64,000 nucleotides of DNA from Betaproteobacteria bacterium (GTDB lineage Bacteria; Pseudomonadota; Gammaproteobacteria; Burkholderiales; Casimicrobiaceae). Position 1 is the first letter of the stretch; every line of letters starts with the position of its first letter. The notes under the pieces are model-generated. The model had not been told where the DNA came from. It searched no databases and saw nothing but the letters and a program-made list of their open reading frames with translations. The translations under genes and the position numbers were made by a program. The stretch lies in assembly GCA_013298765.1 (NCBI GenBank), contig JAAFJA010000010.1, positions 106,454-170,453 of the forward strand. Direction: 5' to 3'. Positions 37,378-46,598 of this stretch are shown here, piece after piece.

Positions 37378-37692
37378 CTACATCCGAGAGAGGGATACGC
37401 GTGAGCGGCTAGTGCGACTGCGCGGTTGAGCGCTTTTTGGAGACCTGCATGGCGCAAGCCGCATGTCATCCAGGCGCATGAGAATTTCAGTACGCCGATC
37501 ACGCGCGATCTCTTGCCAATGCTTGTCTTCCAGCGCGCCGATGAGTGCGTAGAGCATGTTGACACTACGGGTGACTTTCATGCGATGGAGTGTCGCGTAC
37601 ACCTCGAACGGATCGCGTGCGCGTAAAGCCTCGGGCGACGTGATGCCTATCGCACTCAGCATATTCCAGCTCATCCGTCCAAGTCCTTTCAT
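37378..37692 (-). CDS. TfoX C-terminal-domain protein
   Basis: 104 residues. MKGLGRMSWNMLSAIGITSPEALRARDPFEVYATLHR, followed by NMLYALIGALEDKHWQEIARDRRTEIL, is the TfoX C-terminal domain, a helix-hairpin-helix-like fold. The TfoX N-terminal domain is absent. The last 20 residues are Arg/Ser-rich (SRTSRSRVSLSRM) and may bind nucleic acid or be a frame run-on. GGAG eight bases before the ATG supports the start. In TfoX/Sxy proteins this domain accompanies competence regulation; stand-alone forms are of unknown function. It is located between recX and the cupin gene. Confidence 0.75.
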   Translation of the reverse strand: MKGLGRMSWNMLSAIGITSPEALRARDPFEVYATLHRMKVTRSVNMLYALIGALEDKHWQEIARDRRTEILMRLDDMRLAPCRSPKSAQPRSRTSRSRVSLSRM

Positions 37693-37756
37693 TACTGTCG
37701 CTCCGATGAATTGAATAAAGTTATTGATACTGCACGGCGATTTCGCGAAGCCCCGA

Positions 37757-38440
37757 TTAAATATCGGTATCCTCTATTAGGCTAACTCCAGGCACAATTT
37801 TGAACGCGTCACTGAGGTGGAATCCTCGAGAGAGCAGGAATCGAATATGGCGTTGCCGCTCTTTATCGGACGTGGGCGATGCGCCAAATCGACGCTCCCA
37901 GAGGGCCCGCGCAATATCGCGGTCGTCCTGTTCGAGCGTCTCAAGCGCAACTTCCGCCACTTCCTTCTTTATGCCTACCTGAGCGAGCTTGTCTGCGATA
38001 TAGCGCCTGCTGGCTTGTCCGCCCAAACGACGAACAAGTGCGTCGGCATAGCGCTCGTCGGACTGCCAACCCTGCGCGGCGAGTTGGTCGACGAGCAATT
38101 CGATGTCGTCTTTCGCAGCCCGATCGGAATCGCGATCATGCGACTCGGCGACGCGTCGCGCGTTGCGCGCTTTTGCCTGAGCGAGCTTGCGCATCAGCTC
38201 TTCACGTGAATGCTCGCGCGTGGTGAGCATGCGCAGCGCCTTGTTACGAAGCTTCTGCGCGGATTCTTTCGGCGTGATCGGCGGAGCACTTGGCGCTCGC
38301 GACGCAGCCCCACTGCGCCGACGATCGCTCGTGCGCGTCATTTCAGCCGCTGGCAAGTCGTCGTCTTTGCGCGTCATTACGCGATTATTCAGTGTTCGCG
38401 ACAGATTCGCGAATCCCGGAAATGGAAGCGCGAGCTGCAT
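37757..38440 (-). CDS. recX: Regulatory protein RecX
   Basis: 227 residues. RecX binds RecA filaments and limits their extension. The family's tandem three-helix repeats are seen: KLRNKALRMLTTREHSREELMRKLAQ, VDQLAAQGWQSDERYADALVRRLGGQASRRYIADKLAQVGI and AARALWERRFG-like DIARALWERRFGASP. The protein has an unusually long N-terminus (about 60 residues, Arg/Ala/Ser/Pro-rich) before the first repeat; the true start may be an internal ATG such as residue 22 or 34. It follows recA with one VOC gene in between, so RecX may be made from the recA transcript or separately. Confidence 0.92.
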   Translation of the reverse strand: MQLALPFPGFANLSRTLNNRVMTRKDDDLPAAEMTRTSDRRRSGAASRAPSAPPITPKESAQKLRNKALRMLTTREHSREELMRKLAQAKARNARRVAESHDRDSDRAAKDDIELLVDQLAAQGWQSDERYADALVRRLGGQASRRYIADKLAQVGIKKEVAEVALETLEQDDRDIARALWERRFGASPTSDKERQRHIRFLLSRGFHLSDAFKIVPGVSLIEDTDI

Positions 38441-38474
38441 GATTTCTTCCTTTCACACGATATCCACTGATTCG

Positions 38475-38864
38475 TTAGGAAATTGGCGTACAAAGTTCGA
38501 CCAGTGTTCCATCTGGACACCAAACGTAAGACACCGTTTGCCCCCACGGCTTTGCCTCGGGTTTAGCGAGTTCGCGCGCGCCAGCAAACAGAGCACGAGC
38601 GTGCGCGGCAGGTACGTCCTCGGTGACGAGCGCCACGGCGACACCCAGCGGCTGTGGTGAAGCGTGAGCGGAGACATGTCCGTTTGGAAAGAAGGCTTCA
38701 CCCATTTCAGCAGCAGCAAACGCAAGTGCAGTCGTACCCGTTTCCAGCTCGCCGTACGTGTTCGATTCGTGAATGAATCGTGTTGCGATGCCGAACGCAT
38801 TGTTAAAGAATTCGAGCGACGCAGGAACGTCGGGGACGTAGACGATGGTGTAGCCGAATTTCAT
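38475..38864 (-). CDS. VOC/glyoxalase-like protein
   Basis: 129 residues, one vicinal-oxygen-chelate domain: MKFGYTIVYVPDVPASLEFFNNAFG at the start, TGTTALAFAAAEMG in the middle and GQTVSYVWCPDGTLVELCTPI at the end, the usual beta-alpha-beta-beta-beta repeats. Metal-ligand positions are only partly clear: an early His or Gln is not obvious, and the C-terminal Glu in LVELCTP is present. Such small proteins often confer resistance to, or isomerise, small molecules; the substrate is unknown. It is inserted between recA and recX, an unusual position. Confidence 0.82.
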   Translation of the reverse strand: MKFGYTIVYVPDVPASLEFFNNAFGIATRFIHESNTYGELETGTTALAFAAAEMGEAFFPNGHVSAHASPQPLGVAVALVTEDVPAAHARALFAGARELAKPEAKPWGQTVSYVWCPDGTLVELCTPIS

Positions 38865-39050
38865 TGAAACGCTCTTTCACTTTGAAACTGCGGAACGACG
38901 AATCGACGCCCCAAGGCAGACCTCGCGCGGCTCACGCGCTTCGTTTGTGGCGCGGACTGGCGCACAATGCTGTGCGCCTTTTTTCACCCGCGCCCTGCTC
39001 CACTTCTCAGACAAGGAGCAATGAGCAAACACGTGCGCTGGCGCTGCGAT

Positions 39051-40103
39051 TTATTCGTCGTCTGGCGAGCCTTCGTCTTTCGACACCTCGCCACCCACAA
39101 CAATGCCAACCTTTTCGCGAATTTTGTTGTGAATCTCTTGTGCGAGTGCCGGGTTTTCGCGCAAATACTCGCGAGAGTTGTCGCGCCCTTGGCCAATCCG
39201 GTCACCTTGATAGCTGTACCACGCACCAGACTTCTCGATGAAGCCGTGCTCAACACCCATGTCAAGAATTTCGCCTTCAAGTGAAATGCCCTGCCCGTAC
39301 ATGATGTCGAAGAGCGCTTCTTTAAACGGTGGCGAAACTTTGTTTTTCACGACTTTCACGCGCGTTTCGTTGCCCACGACCTCTTCGCCCTTTTTGATCG
39401 CGCCGATGCGACGAATGTCAAGGCGAACCGACGCGTAGAACTTCAGCGCATTGCCGCCGGTCGTCGTTTCTGGGCTGCCGAACATCACGCCGATCTTCAT
39501 ACGGATTTGATTGATGAAGATCACGAGCGTATTGGTGCGCTTGATATTGCCTGTGAGCTTGCGCAACGCCTGGCTCATTAAGCGCGCTTGTAGGCCCGGC
39601 AATTGATCGCCCATTTCGCCTTCGATTTCCGCTTTCGGCACGAGCGCGGCGACTGAATCGATCACCACAATATCAACGCCGCCGGAACGCACGAGCATGT
39701 CTGCGATTTCAAGCCCCTGCTCGCCCGTATCTGGTTGCGAGATGAGCATGTCGCTCACGTTGACGCCAAGCTTTTGCGCATACACCGGATCAAGCGCGTT
39801 CTCAGCGTCGATGTAGGCGGCGACGCCTCCCAGCTTTTGAATTTGCGCGACAACGCTCAAACAGAGTGTTGTTTTGCCCGAGGATTCGGGGCCGTAGATT
39901 TCGACGACACGCCCGCGCGGCAAGCCACCGATACCAAGCGCGATATCGAGCCCGAGAGAGCCCGACGACACGGCTTGGATGTCGTGCTCGTGGTTTCCCT
40001 CGCCCATCTTCATGATGGAGCCTTTACCGAATTGCTTCTCGATTTGTGAGAGGGCCGCTGCCAGCGCTTTTTTGCGATCGTCCATGGGGAGATTAGTTGT
40101 CAT
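39051..40103 (-). CDS. recA: Recombinase RecA
   Basis: 350-residue DNA strand-exchange ATPase and co-protease for LexA. Walker [10 protein letters not shown] (71-79), [23 protein letters not shown] with loop L1, the L2 region and the acidic C-terminus ([10 protein letters not shown]) are complete. The N-terminus [28 protein letters not shown] is canonical. It is divergent from lexA with a 240-bp shared promoter region. Downstream are a VOC gene, recX, a TfoX C-terminal gene and a cupin gene on the same strand. SOS control is expected; see the LexA box at 40283-40302. Confidence 0.98.
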   Translation of the reverse strand: MTTNLPMDDRKKALAAALSQIEKQFGKGSIMKMGEGNHEHDIQAVSSGSLGLDIALGIGGLPRGRVVEIYGPESSGKTTLCLSVVAQIQKLGGVAAYIDAENALDPVYAQKLGVNVSDMLISQPDTGEQGLEIADMLVRSGGVDIVVIDSVAALVPKAEIEGEMGDQLPGLQARLMSQALRKLTGNIKRTNTLVIFINQIRMKIGVMFGSPETTTGGNALKFYASVRLDIRRIGAIKKGEEVVGNETRVKVVKNKVSPPFKEALFDIMYGQGISLEGEILDMGVEHGFIEKSGAWYSYQGDRIGQGRDNSREYLRENPALAQEIHNKIREKVGIVVGGEVSKDEGSPDDE

Positions 40104-40343
40104 AGTTGAGATTCAAGGTTGATTTTAGGATTCGCGACCGATGCGTCTGTGATGGAGACCAATCCTCACCTACGGTGCCTCATCGGCGCTAACCACGCTT
40201 GGCAAAGCGACTCAGCGATTCAGATACTTACCGATACTTGCTTTATGAACAGCACTGGATATAGAATCACTGTATGGAAGCGCAATGTACAGATATACAG
40301 TATTTCTGTCAAGCGCCTGTTAAAGATTTTTTTCGAGATGTCT
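40104..40343. promoter_or_regulatory. Shared divergent promoter region of recA and lexA
   Basis: 240 bp between the two starts. It holds one strong LexA box (40283-40302) and two weaker CTG-N10-CA(C/A) half-sites immediately before it (40255-40270 and 40270-40285). No box of comparable quality was found nearer to recA. Confidence 0.6.
40283..40302. promoter_or_regulatory. LexA (SOS) box
   Basis: CAATGTACAGATATACAGTA. Its right half is identical to the consensus ATATACAGTA and the spacing is ATG-N10-CAG against CTG-N10-CAG. It is 42-61 bases before the lexA start, a position that would repress lexA itself. Confidence 0.75.
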
Positions 40344-40952
40344 ATGCGCCCTCTTACCGCCCGCCAAGCCGAAATTCTTGCGTTGATCCAAGACTTCATG
40401 GAGCGATCTGGGTTTCCACCCACCCGCGCGGAGATCGCCGAAAAGCTCGGTTTTAAGTCGGCCAACGCAGCCGAAGAACACTTACGAGCACTCGAAAAGA
40501 AGGGAATCTTGGATATTCTTCCGGGCGCCTCCCGCGGCATCCAACTCAAGCAGGCCGGGCTTCCGGGGTTACCGCTTATTGGTCGTGTGGCCGCAGGGTC
40601 GCCGATCCTGGCCGAAGAAAATGTAAAGGCGCGCTACAAAATCGAAGCGTCGCTCTTTTCGCCAGCGGCTGATTACTTACTGAAAGTGAAAGGCGATTCG
40701 ATGATCAACATCGGAATCATGGATGGCGATCTGCTTGCCGTGCACAAAACTGAAGACGCGCGAAGCGGTCAAGTCGTTGTCGCGCGGGTCAACAACGAGG
40801 TCACAGTGAAGCGCCTGAAACGTAAGGGCAATGCAATCGAGCTGCTCCCTGAAAACGACACGATGTCGCCCATTCCAGTTGATCCGACGACTGAAGATTT
40901 CGCCATCGAAGGTCTGGCGGTCGGCGTGATTCGATCCAGCGGCATTCACTAG
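40344..40952 (+). CDS. lexA: SOS repressor LexA
   Basis: 202 residues from the ATG at 40344, the same length as E. coli LexA. The start is supported by a GAG six bases upstream and by [18 protein letters not shown]. The winged helix-turn-helix reads [26 protein letters not shown]. The autocleavage site is Ala84-Gly85 in RVAAGSPIL; the catalytic dyad is Ser119 (KGDSM) and Lys156 (VTVKRLK), the same numbers as in E. coli. It represses SOS genes and self-cleaves on RecA filaments. Divergent from recA, with a LexA box upstream. The frame runs upstream to 40119, but the extra sequence is intergenic. Confidence 0.97.
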   Translation: MRPLTARQAEILALIQDFMERSGFPPTRAEIAEKLGFKSANAAEEHLRALEKKGILDILPGASRGIQLKQAGLPGLPLIGRVAAGSPILAEENVKARYKIEASLFSPAADYLLKVKGDSMINIGIMDGDLLAVHKTEDARSGQVVVARVNNEVTVKRLKRKGNAIELLPENDTMSPIPVDPTTEDFAIEGLAVGVIRSSGIH

Positions 40953-41259
40953 CGATTTCTCGTGACGCCCTATTTAATTGGGCCGTACTCGGTTTTTTCT
41001 ACTTTTCCGATTTAAAAACTAAATACTTGGCAGCGCCTGTCTAGTAATGTTTTTGAACAGATTCTTACTGGCTCAGGAGCCACTGGTCGTTATCGCCTCC
41101 GCGTCGATCTGTGAGCTGAGGGCTTTGGCGGGCAGTTAGCGAGCGTCGCTTCTGCGGACGCGTGCTGGCAAACATCGTTTGTGACCAGCATTCGCGCACA
41201 CGTCTGAAATTTCGCCAGGATTTCTGATGGGCCTCGCGCGAAATCGCGCTGCTGATAGA
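40953..41259. other. Gene-free stretch between convergent lexA and cyanophycinase
   Basis: 307 bp. Early part AT-rich with T-runs; no clear terminator hairpin or gene found. Confidence 0.4.
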
Positions 41260-42498
41260 TCACCGGCGATATAGCGGCGCATTTAGCTCGATCGGAGAAA
41301 CGTCGAGCTCCACATCGCGAACACTGTAATGAGCCCGTGATTTTTCGATGCGCAGAAATCCACGGGTATCTGCCCCTTTTCGAAAGACAAACTCAAATCC
41401 ACGAGTGCGATCAGTATGGGCCGGTGACGGAAGTGCGAGCCCAACGACTTCGCTGAGCCGATTGTCCACGAGGTTGCAGAGAATTTCTATTAATAAGTTT
41501 TTTGCTAGAGCATCAGGATACCAGCGAGGTTCGTCGAATTCCGGATTGAAGTTGGGTTCAATGTGATTGAGCACCCTACCCTGCATTTTGAAAGGCGAAG
41601 CTGAAAAAGTTCGAGTAGCAAGATCGATTCGGTCCCCGCGTTCGAGATAGCTGATTCGCGCGCCTTTGATGTTGAAGCGAGCCAACTTCGGATCACGGGT
41701 TGCATTTGACGTGTCAATCACAACAACGCCGCTCGCACCGATCACCTCGGCGTCGCGTTTTGCGGTGACCACAAGTGCGGTGTTCTCGTCAACACCAATC
41801 CCGTAAGTCACATTTGCCGCTGCCATCGCAGGCACCATGCGCGCAAAGCGCCCGCGTGCAAGCACATGCTGATCGATAAAGACGCCCTCTCCAATGAAAC
41901 CCAAGCCAGGCGCGATATCCTTACCCGGCTTGAGCCCTTCTTGCAGTACACGCAGCACATCCGGCGGCTCATAAAACATGGTGCGACTCATGATCGCCGC
42001 ACCGGCGCTGGTGCCAGCGATCACGCCACCGCGCTCATAAACCTGATGAACCGCCGCGAGAAGCGCGGTCTGCTGGCCGTCTGGCCGCAACAGCGTTTGC
42101 GTGATGCGACTTTGATCACCGCCGTTGAAAAATACGCCGCCCGCGCGTTCGACCGCGCGAGCAATGTCAGGATCTTGCGCGTCTTTTTGAAATTCGCGCC
42201 CCGGTAGGCGTGGCGCGGCTGTGACAAAAAATGGCTTTGCGCCGTAGCGCTCCAATATCTCGATAGTTCGCTTCGCAGAGGATTCAGGACTTGCCGCAGC
42301 CGCCGCGATCACGGCGATTGACGCGCCTTTGCCGCCTGCTAACGAAACAATTCGTTTCCAGATTTCTTCCGTATCGGGGTGTACGGCCCCGCCCATAATG
42401 ACCAACGAACCCTTCACTGAGTCTTTTCCTTGCGCGCTCGATGCGACTGAGACGATCAAGAAAATCGCCACAACTAGCCGCGTGCAGATTTGCTTCAT
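41260..42498 (-). CDS. Exported cyanophycinase-like peptidase, family S51
   Basis: 412 residues with a signal peptide (MKQICTRLVVAIFLIVSVAS, ending SSAQG), so it acts in the periplasm or outside. The S51 fold is clear: GSLVIMGGAVHPD (30-42), FFNGGDQSRITQ, the nucleophile elbow AGTSAGA with Ser164, FIGEGVFIDQHVLARGRFARM with His211, and GIGVDENTALVV with Glu238, matching the cyanophycinase catalytic triad and substrate strip. It has about 100 extra C-terminal residues beyond the catalytic domain, as in exported CphE-type enzymes. Cyanophycinases cut the Asp-Arg polymer cyanophycin into beta-Asp-Arg dipeptides. It lies 125 bases after a TonB receptor gene on the same strand. The context with an amino-acid importer and an M14 hydrolase supports this role. 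Confidence 0.82.
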   Translation of the reverse strand: MKQICTRLVVAIFLIVSVASSAQGKDSVKGSLVIMGGAVHPDTEEIWKRIVSLAGGKGASIAVIAAAAASPESSAKRTIEILERYGAKPFFVTAAPRLPGREFQKDAQDPDIARAVERAGGVFFNGGDQSRITQTLLRPDGQQTALLAAVHQVYERGGVIAGTSAGAAIMSRTMFYEPPDVLRVLQEGLKPGKDIAPGLGFIGEGVFIDQHVLARGRFARMVPAMAAANVTYGIGVDENTALVVTAKRDAEVIGASGVVVIDTSNATRDPKLARFNIKGARISYLERGDRIDLATRTFSASPFKMQGRVLNHIEPNFNPEFDEPRWYPDALAKNLLIEILCNLVDNRLSEVVGLALPSPAHTDRTRGFEFVFRKGADTRGFLRIEKSRAHYSVRDVELDVSPIELNAPLYRR

Positions 42499-42623
42499 TT
42501 CGCCTTTATATCCAATCAGTTTTCGCTGATCTTCGTCATCCCACTCGATAACGCGCTACGATCGATTGCGACCCACGTGTCCGGTCACAACCAAAGGTAG
42601 CGCGTCAGTGCGTGGGCAAGACT

Positions 42624-45392
42624 TTACTTAAACGAGTAGCTCACGCGCGAAAAAAAGTATCGGCCTCGCGGATCAGTGTGCGTGGGGTCATACGTTGCCA
42701 AAAAGTAGTAGGCCTGATTCGAGAACGGTGGCGGCGTGTTGGCAACATTGAGCACACCGGCATTCACCTTCAGCCTCTTGTTGACGCTCCATGAGCCCGT
42801 GAGATCCCAAAGCGAATACGCTTTCACTCGGCGCGCGGGCAGCAGCGCATCGGTCACCGGATCGTAGGTCGTATTCTGATCGGCGTATCCCGACGAATAC
42901 TGGTTGGCGACGGTCACGTTGTAGGGTCCGTAGTCCCAGCCAAAGGACAAGCGGTGACGCCAACGCTGAATCACTTGGTCATTTAGAAAGCGTCCCAAGT
43001 TGCTCCGGTACGGCTCGAGCGGGCCGAACTGGCGGTCGTAGTCGAATACCAACGTGCCGCTGATGCCGGCGCTAAACCGGCCGTACGGCGTCGGTGCGCC
43101 ACGCCAATCGGCTGCAAGATCAAGACCTGACGTTTTGAGGCGTCCTTGGTTTTCCTTTTGCAGAATGACGTTCGTTATGAAGCCGTCGCGATCACGTGTG
43201 ATGTAGCGGCCGTTGTATTTCGCGGGGCTCTCAACAATGATTTGCTCGCCAAGCGTACTGATCACATCTTTCTTCGTAATGTTCCAATAATCGATTGTGA
43301 AGCTCCAGTTGCTGTTGGGCTCGAACACTGTACCCAACGAGAATTGCTCCGACTTCTCGGGTTTGAGTTTTGGGTTGCTTCTACGCTCAACCGGCCATTG
43401 ATCGGTACAAAGATCAATGCTGTCTTCTTTGGCGACACATTGTGGATCGGTGAGGAAGCTTGACGCAACACCGTATGTCGTGGGCCGATTCAGATCGGCA
43501 AGTGATGGAGCGCGAAAGCCCGTGCCCGCCGAGCCTCGAATCACGAGCTGCGGCGATGCTTGAAATCGCAAACCGAGCTTTGGATTGAGCGTGTCGCCTG
43601 CGTCGCTGTATCGATCGTAGCGAACCGCGAGCTGCGCCTCTAGGGCCTTGGTGAACGGTGCGTTGAGCTCCGCAAAAGTAGACGTGACATCGCGGCGATC
43701 ACGCGTGGCTTGCAAGCGGGTCGAGAGCCCAGTGCTGTCTCGATCACCGGCAATGTTGTTGCTGATCAATAGCGCCGACGGGTTGAAGCTTGTCGTTTCA
43801 CGGCGATGCTCCGCACCGAACGCGAAGCCAAGGTCGCCGCCTGCGAGTTTCATCAGCGGTTTGGTTGCCTTGAAATCGAGTGACTCGCTCAAGCCCTTTG
43901 ATTTGCGCGCCTCGTCGTTGATCTTGATCGAGTTGATTAAGTCAATGCCTGCTTGGCTTGAAGGGCCGAAAGGATTGATCGTGCCGTTGCGCACGCCTGC
44001 TTCGAATCGATCAAAGAGCACATAGCCGTCGACATACTTATCAGTCGCACGATTCTCTGATCGAGTGAGCGCTGCATCGTATTCCCAGCCGCCCACGGTG
44101 CCCGTTGCACCCAGCACAACCCGTTGGCCCTCGCTCGTCACCTCGTGAGTTCGATTACCCGCTTCTTTCATACGATAGCGAATGCCGCTAAATGTGGTCG
44201 GGAGTCCTGATGCCGACAGCACTGCGCGATAGCGCTCCGGCAACACGCTGATAGGAAGACTGCGAATGCGAACAGGGTTAGGACTCAAACGATAGGTCGA
44301 TTCAGTCTCAGCCTGCATCAACTCGGCGAATACTTGATGGTCGGGGTTGATTTGAAAAGTGGCGCGGCCGATGAAGCTCGCTTTCAGTGACTCGGGGTAA
44401 ATTTCTGTGTCTTGCATATAGTCGTAGCTACATGCGAGTGGGCCGCCCGGACCTTGCGGCGCATAAACCGTTGCGGGGGGATTACAGTTTGGAGAGCTCG
44501 GGTTGATTCGTGTACGCGTTGCGCCCGCCGGGAGCAGCCCTGCAGTGATGAGCGCATTGCGTTGCGCGCTGTTGATATCAATGTTTGCCGGGTAGGTATT
44601 GCTCGACATCAGCGCCGGTAGCGTGCTCGCGAGGGGGCGATCTCGTAAAAACTTGCGCTGTCCAGAGCGCAGCGCATCAAGCTGCTGGATGTCCAGAGAG
44701 CCGAATACGTTGAAGCGATCCTTGACTAGATCACCGAATCCGCCGGAGACGGTCAGCGTTCGTTTGCCAGCGCCGCCCTCGTCGGTTGCTCCCACCGATG
44801 CGCTCACATCCGCGCCTTGGTAGTCTTTGCGCGTGATGAAGTTAATCACGCCGCCGATCGCATCGGTGCCGTAGATCGCGGACGCGCCGTCTTTCAAGAC
44901 TTCGACGCGCTGAATTGCACCCGCAGGGATGTTGTTCAGATCGACACCCGCGTTGTCGCCCGGTGATGCGAAATTCGCGAGGCGACGGCCGTTCAGCAGC
45001 ACCAATGTACTCGACACGCCGATCCCTCGAAGATTTGCGCCGTTGAATCCGCGCTGGCCCGACGTGCCATCCGTAATACTCGCGCCGTCACTGAGTGGCG
45101 CGGTGTTAGAGGTGATGTTCTTGAGCAGCTCCGAGGCGGTGCTCACGCCCATCTTATCGATGTCTTCTTTTTTGATTACTTGCACCGGTAGTGCGGTCTC
45201 CGCATCGATTCGCTTAATCGACGAACCGGTGACTTCAACCCGCTCAAGCTTCTGGCTCTCGCTAGGCGCAGCCGTTTGAGCGAAGCTCACCGCTGCAGCG
45301 CTCGCTGCAACTGCAGCAAGCGCGATTCGCACCGCTCGCGTGCTCGACTTTAGTTCGAACAACTGTCGACCCATTCCCTGCTGCGCAATCAT
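42624..45392 (-). CDS. TonB-dependent receptor of the cyanophycin locus
   Basis: 922-residue outer-membrane receptor. A signal peptide ends VSFAQTAAP. The TonB box is QKLERVEVTGSSIKRIDAET; the plug has KKEDIDKMGVSTASELLKNI, RGIGVSSTLVLLNGRRLA and KDGASAIYGTDAIGGVINFITRK. This is the subgroup common in Xanthomonas, Shewanella and Caulobacter and often linked to peptide uptake. The barrel ends FFSRVSYSFK. A GGATG sequence precedes the ATG. Two copies of a 16-bp palindrome (45476-45491 and 45504-45519) lie 84-127 bases upstream and match one in the promoter of the ABC operon and its regulator. The cyanophycinase gene follows, so import of beta-Asp-Arg dipeptides is proposed. Confidence 0.9.
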   Translation of the reverse strand: MIAQQGMGRQLFELKSSTRAVRIALAAVAASAAAVSFAQTAAPSESQKLERVEVTGSSIKRIDAETALPVQVIKKEDIDKMGVSTASELLKNITSNTAPLSDGASITDGTSGQRGFNGANLRGIGVSSTLVLLNGRRLANFASPGDNAGVDLNNIPAGAIQRVEVLKDGASAIYGTDAIGGVINFITRKDYQGADVSASVGATDEGGAGKRTLTVSGGFGDLVKDRFNVFGSLDIQQLDALRSGQRKFLRDRPLASTLPALMSSNTYPANIDINSAQRNALITAGLLPAGATRTRINPSSPNCNPPATVYAPQGPGGPLACSYDYMQDTEIYPESLKASFIGRATFQINPDHQVFAELMQAETESTYRLSPNPVRIRSLPISVLPERYRAVLSASGLPTTFSGIRYRMKEAGNRTHEVTSEGQRVVLGATGTVGGWEYDAALTRSENRATDKYVDGYVLFDRFEAGVRNGTINPFGPSSQAGIDLINSIKINDEARKSKGLSESLDFKATKPLMKLAGGDLGFAFGAEHRRETTSFNPSALLISNNIAGDRDSTGLSTRLQATRDRRDVTSTFAELNAPFTKALEAQLAVRYDRYSDAGDTLNPKLGLRFQASPQLVIRGSAGTGFRAPSLADLNRPTTYGVASSFLTDPQCVAKEDSIDLCTDQWPVERRSNPKLKPEKSEQFSLGTVFEPNSNWSFTIDYWNITKKDVISTLGEQIIVESPAKYNGRYITRDRDGFITNVILQKENQGRLKTSGLDLAADWRGAPTPYGRFSAGISGTLVFDYDRQFGPLEPYRSNLGRFLNDQVIQRWRHRLSFGWDYGPYNVTVANQYSSGYADQNTTYDPVTDALLPARRVKAYSLWDLTGSWSVNKRLKVNAGVLNVANTPPPFSNQAYYFLATYDPTHTDPRGRYFFSRVSYSFK

Positions 45393-45475
45393 CGTTTCAT
45401 CCCTGAGTGAAGTGTTGAGAAGCGGCCATCATGGCCAAGACAAATTCAAAAAATACTTTACAGAATCCGCCTAAA

Positions 45476-45491
45476 TGCAATTTATTTTTCA
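45476..45491. promoter_or_regulatory. Operator candidate (RpiR regulator), site 1
   Basis: TGCAATTTATTTTTCA fits TGMAAW-N4-WTTKCA, the pattern shared with 45504-45519 and 50203-50218. Confidence 0.45.
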
Positions 45492-45503
45492 TTCTAGATC
45501 GAA

Positions 45504-45519
45504 TGCAAATTTTTTTGCA
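45504..45519. promoter_or_regulatory. Operator candidate (RpiR regulator), site 2
   Basis: TGCAAATTTTTTTGCA has perfect TGCAAA/TTTGCA arms and a four-base spacer. Its centre is 28 bases from site 1. Confidence 0.5.
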
Positions 45520-45826
45520 TGTGTTTGTTATGATGAAAATACTTTGGTTGTTGTCGGAATGCAACGTACGCACCAGAACGGAACGCGAACGTTGAGCGCT
45601 TCACTAGTCGCACGAAAAGAGAGCGTCAACGGAGCACTGGATAGGTACTTTCGAACGCGCCAGATGCGCCTGCGAATACCAAGCGAATCCGCGCAAAGCC
45701 TGCGGGCTGCTTGTGTGCCACTGGGGCAAATCGCAGAAAGTTTGTTAAACCGCGTCCCGCACGGGGGCACAAATAGACTAGGCGCGCTTAACGGCCTATT
45801 GAAGCTGGCCCGCCGCTGGCGCCGGT

Positions 45827-46597
45827 CTACTTAAGCGAGTTCGAAAGAAACGCGCGAAGACGCTCGCTCTGAGGATTGAGCAACACGTCGCTCGGCTTCC
45901 CGCGTTCTTCAACCACGCCCTTAGAGAGAAACATCACTTCAGAACTCACCTCGCGTGCGAAGCTCATTTCATGGGTCACCACGATCATGGTGCGGCCCTC
46001 GTCGGCTACCGCGCGCATCACACGTAGCACCTCCCCCACCAACTCCGGATCAAGCGCAGACGTAGGTTCGTCGAAGAGCATGACGTCGGGCTCCATCGCA
46101 AGGGCGCGGGCGATGGCAACCCGCTGTTGTTCTCCGCCCGACAAATGGGCGGGGAAGCCATCTTTTCGGTGATATACCCCGACCTTCTGAAGATAGTGCT
46201 GCGCCCGTTCGCGAGCGTCGGCAGCACTCATGCCCAGCACCACGGTGAGCCCTTCCATGACGTTGCGCTCCGCTGTCATGTGAGCCCACAAATTGAAGTG
46301 CTGGAAAACCATCGATATTTTTGATCGAAACGCACGCAATTCTTGGGGATCAATCGCCTTTAGACTGCCGTCGCTGTCGGTAGCTAACCGAAGTTCTCTT
46401 CCATTCAAATGGATACTTCCAGCGTTAGGTTGCTCCAGCAAATTCAGGCAACGAAGAAATGTGCTTTTGCCCGAGCCGCTAGACCCAATCAATGCGATCA
46501 CGTCTCCGCGCTTTGCTTCAAGCGAAACATCGCGAAGAACCTCAGTTTGACCAAAGCGTTTGCTGATATTTGCAGCACGAAACAAGACGTCATTCAT
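45827..46597 (-). CDS. Polar amino-acid ABC importer ATPase (HisP/GlnQ type)
   Basis: 256 residues with Walker A GSSGSGKST, Q-loop SMVFQHFNLWAHM, signature LSGGEQQRVAIARALAMEP, Walker B VMLFDEPTSALDP and switch VVTHEMSFAREVS. The long insertion ATDSDGSLKAIDPQELRAFRSK between Walker A and the Q-loop is characteristic of HisP-type histidine/arginine/ornithine transporters. It is the last gene of an operon formed by binding protein, two permeases, M14 hydrolase and this ATPase, starting one base after the M14 stop. It should power import of a basic amino acid or, given the locus, an Arg-containing dipeptide. Confidence 0.95.
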   Translation of the reverse strand: MNDVLFRAANISKRFGQTEVLRDVSLEAKRGDVIALIGSSGSGKSTFLRCLNLLEQPNAGSIHLNGRELRLATDSDGSLKAIDPQELRAFRSKISMVFQHFNLWAHMTAERNVMEGLTVVLGMSAADARERAQHYLQKVGVYHRKDGFPAHLSGGEQQRVAIARALAMEPDVMLFDEPTSALDPELVGEVLRVMRAVADEGRTMIVVTHEMSFAREVSSEVMFLSKGVVEERGKPSDVLLNPQSERLRAFLSNSLK

Positions 46598-46598
46598 G

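Larger units (their letters stand above)
45393..45826. promoter_or_regulatory. Promoter region of the TonB receptor-cyanophycinase unit
   Basis: 434 bp. AT-rich near the receptor start, with two operator candidates. The remainder, up to the stop of the ABC ATPase, contains an open frame of 119 codons on the plus strand that lacks family support and is not called as a gene. Confidence 0.5.

Noticed and set aside
45475-45834. Open frame of 119 codons on the plus strand between the TonB receptor and the ABC ATPase
   Set aside because: Arg-rich, no recognisable domain, contains the operator candidates in its first codons and overlaps the ATPase stop; most likely the noncoding promoter region.
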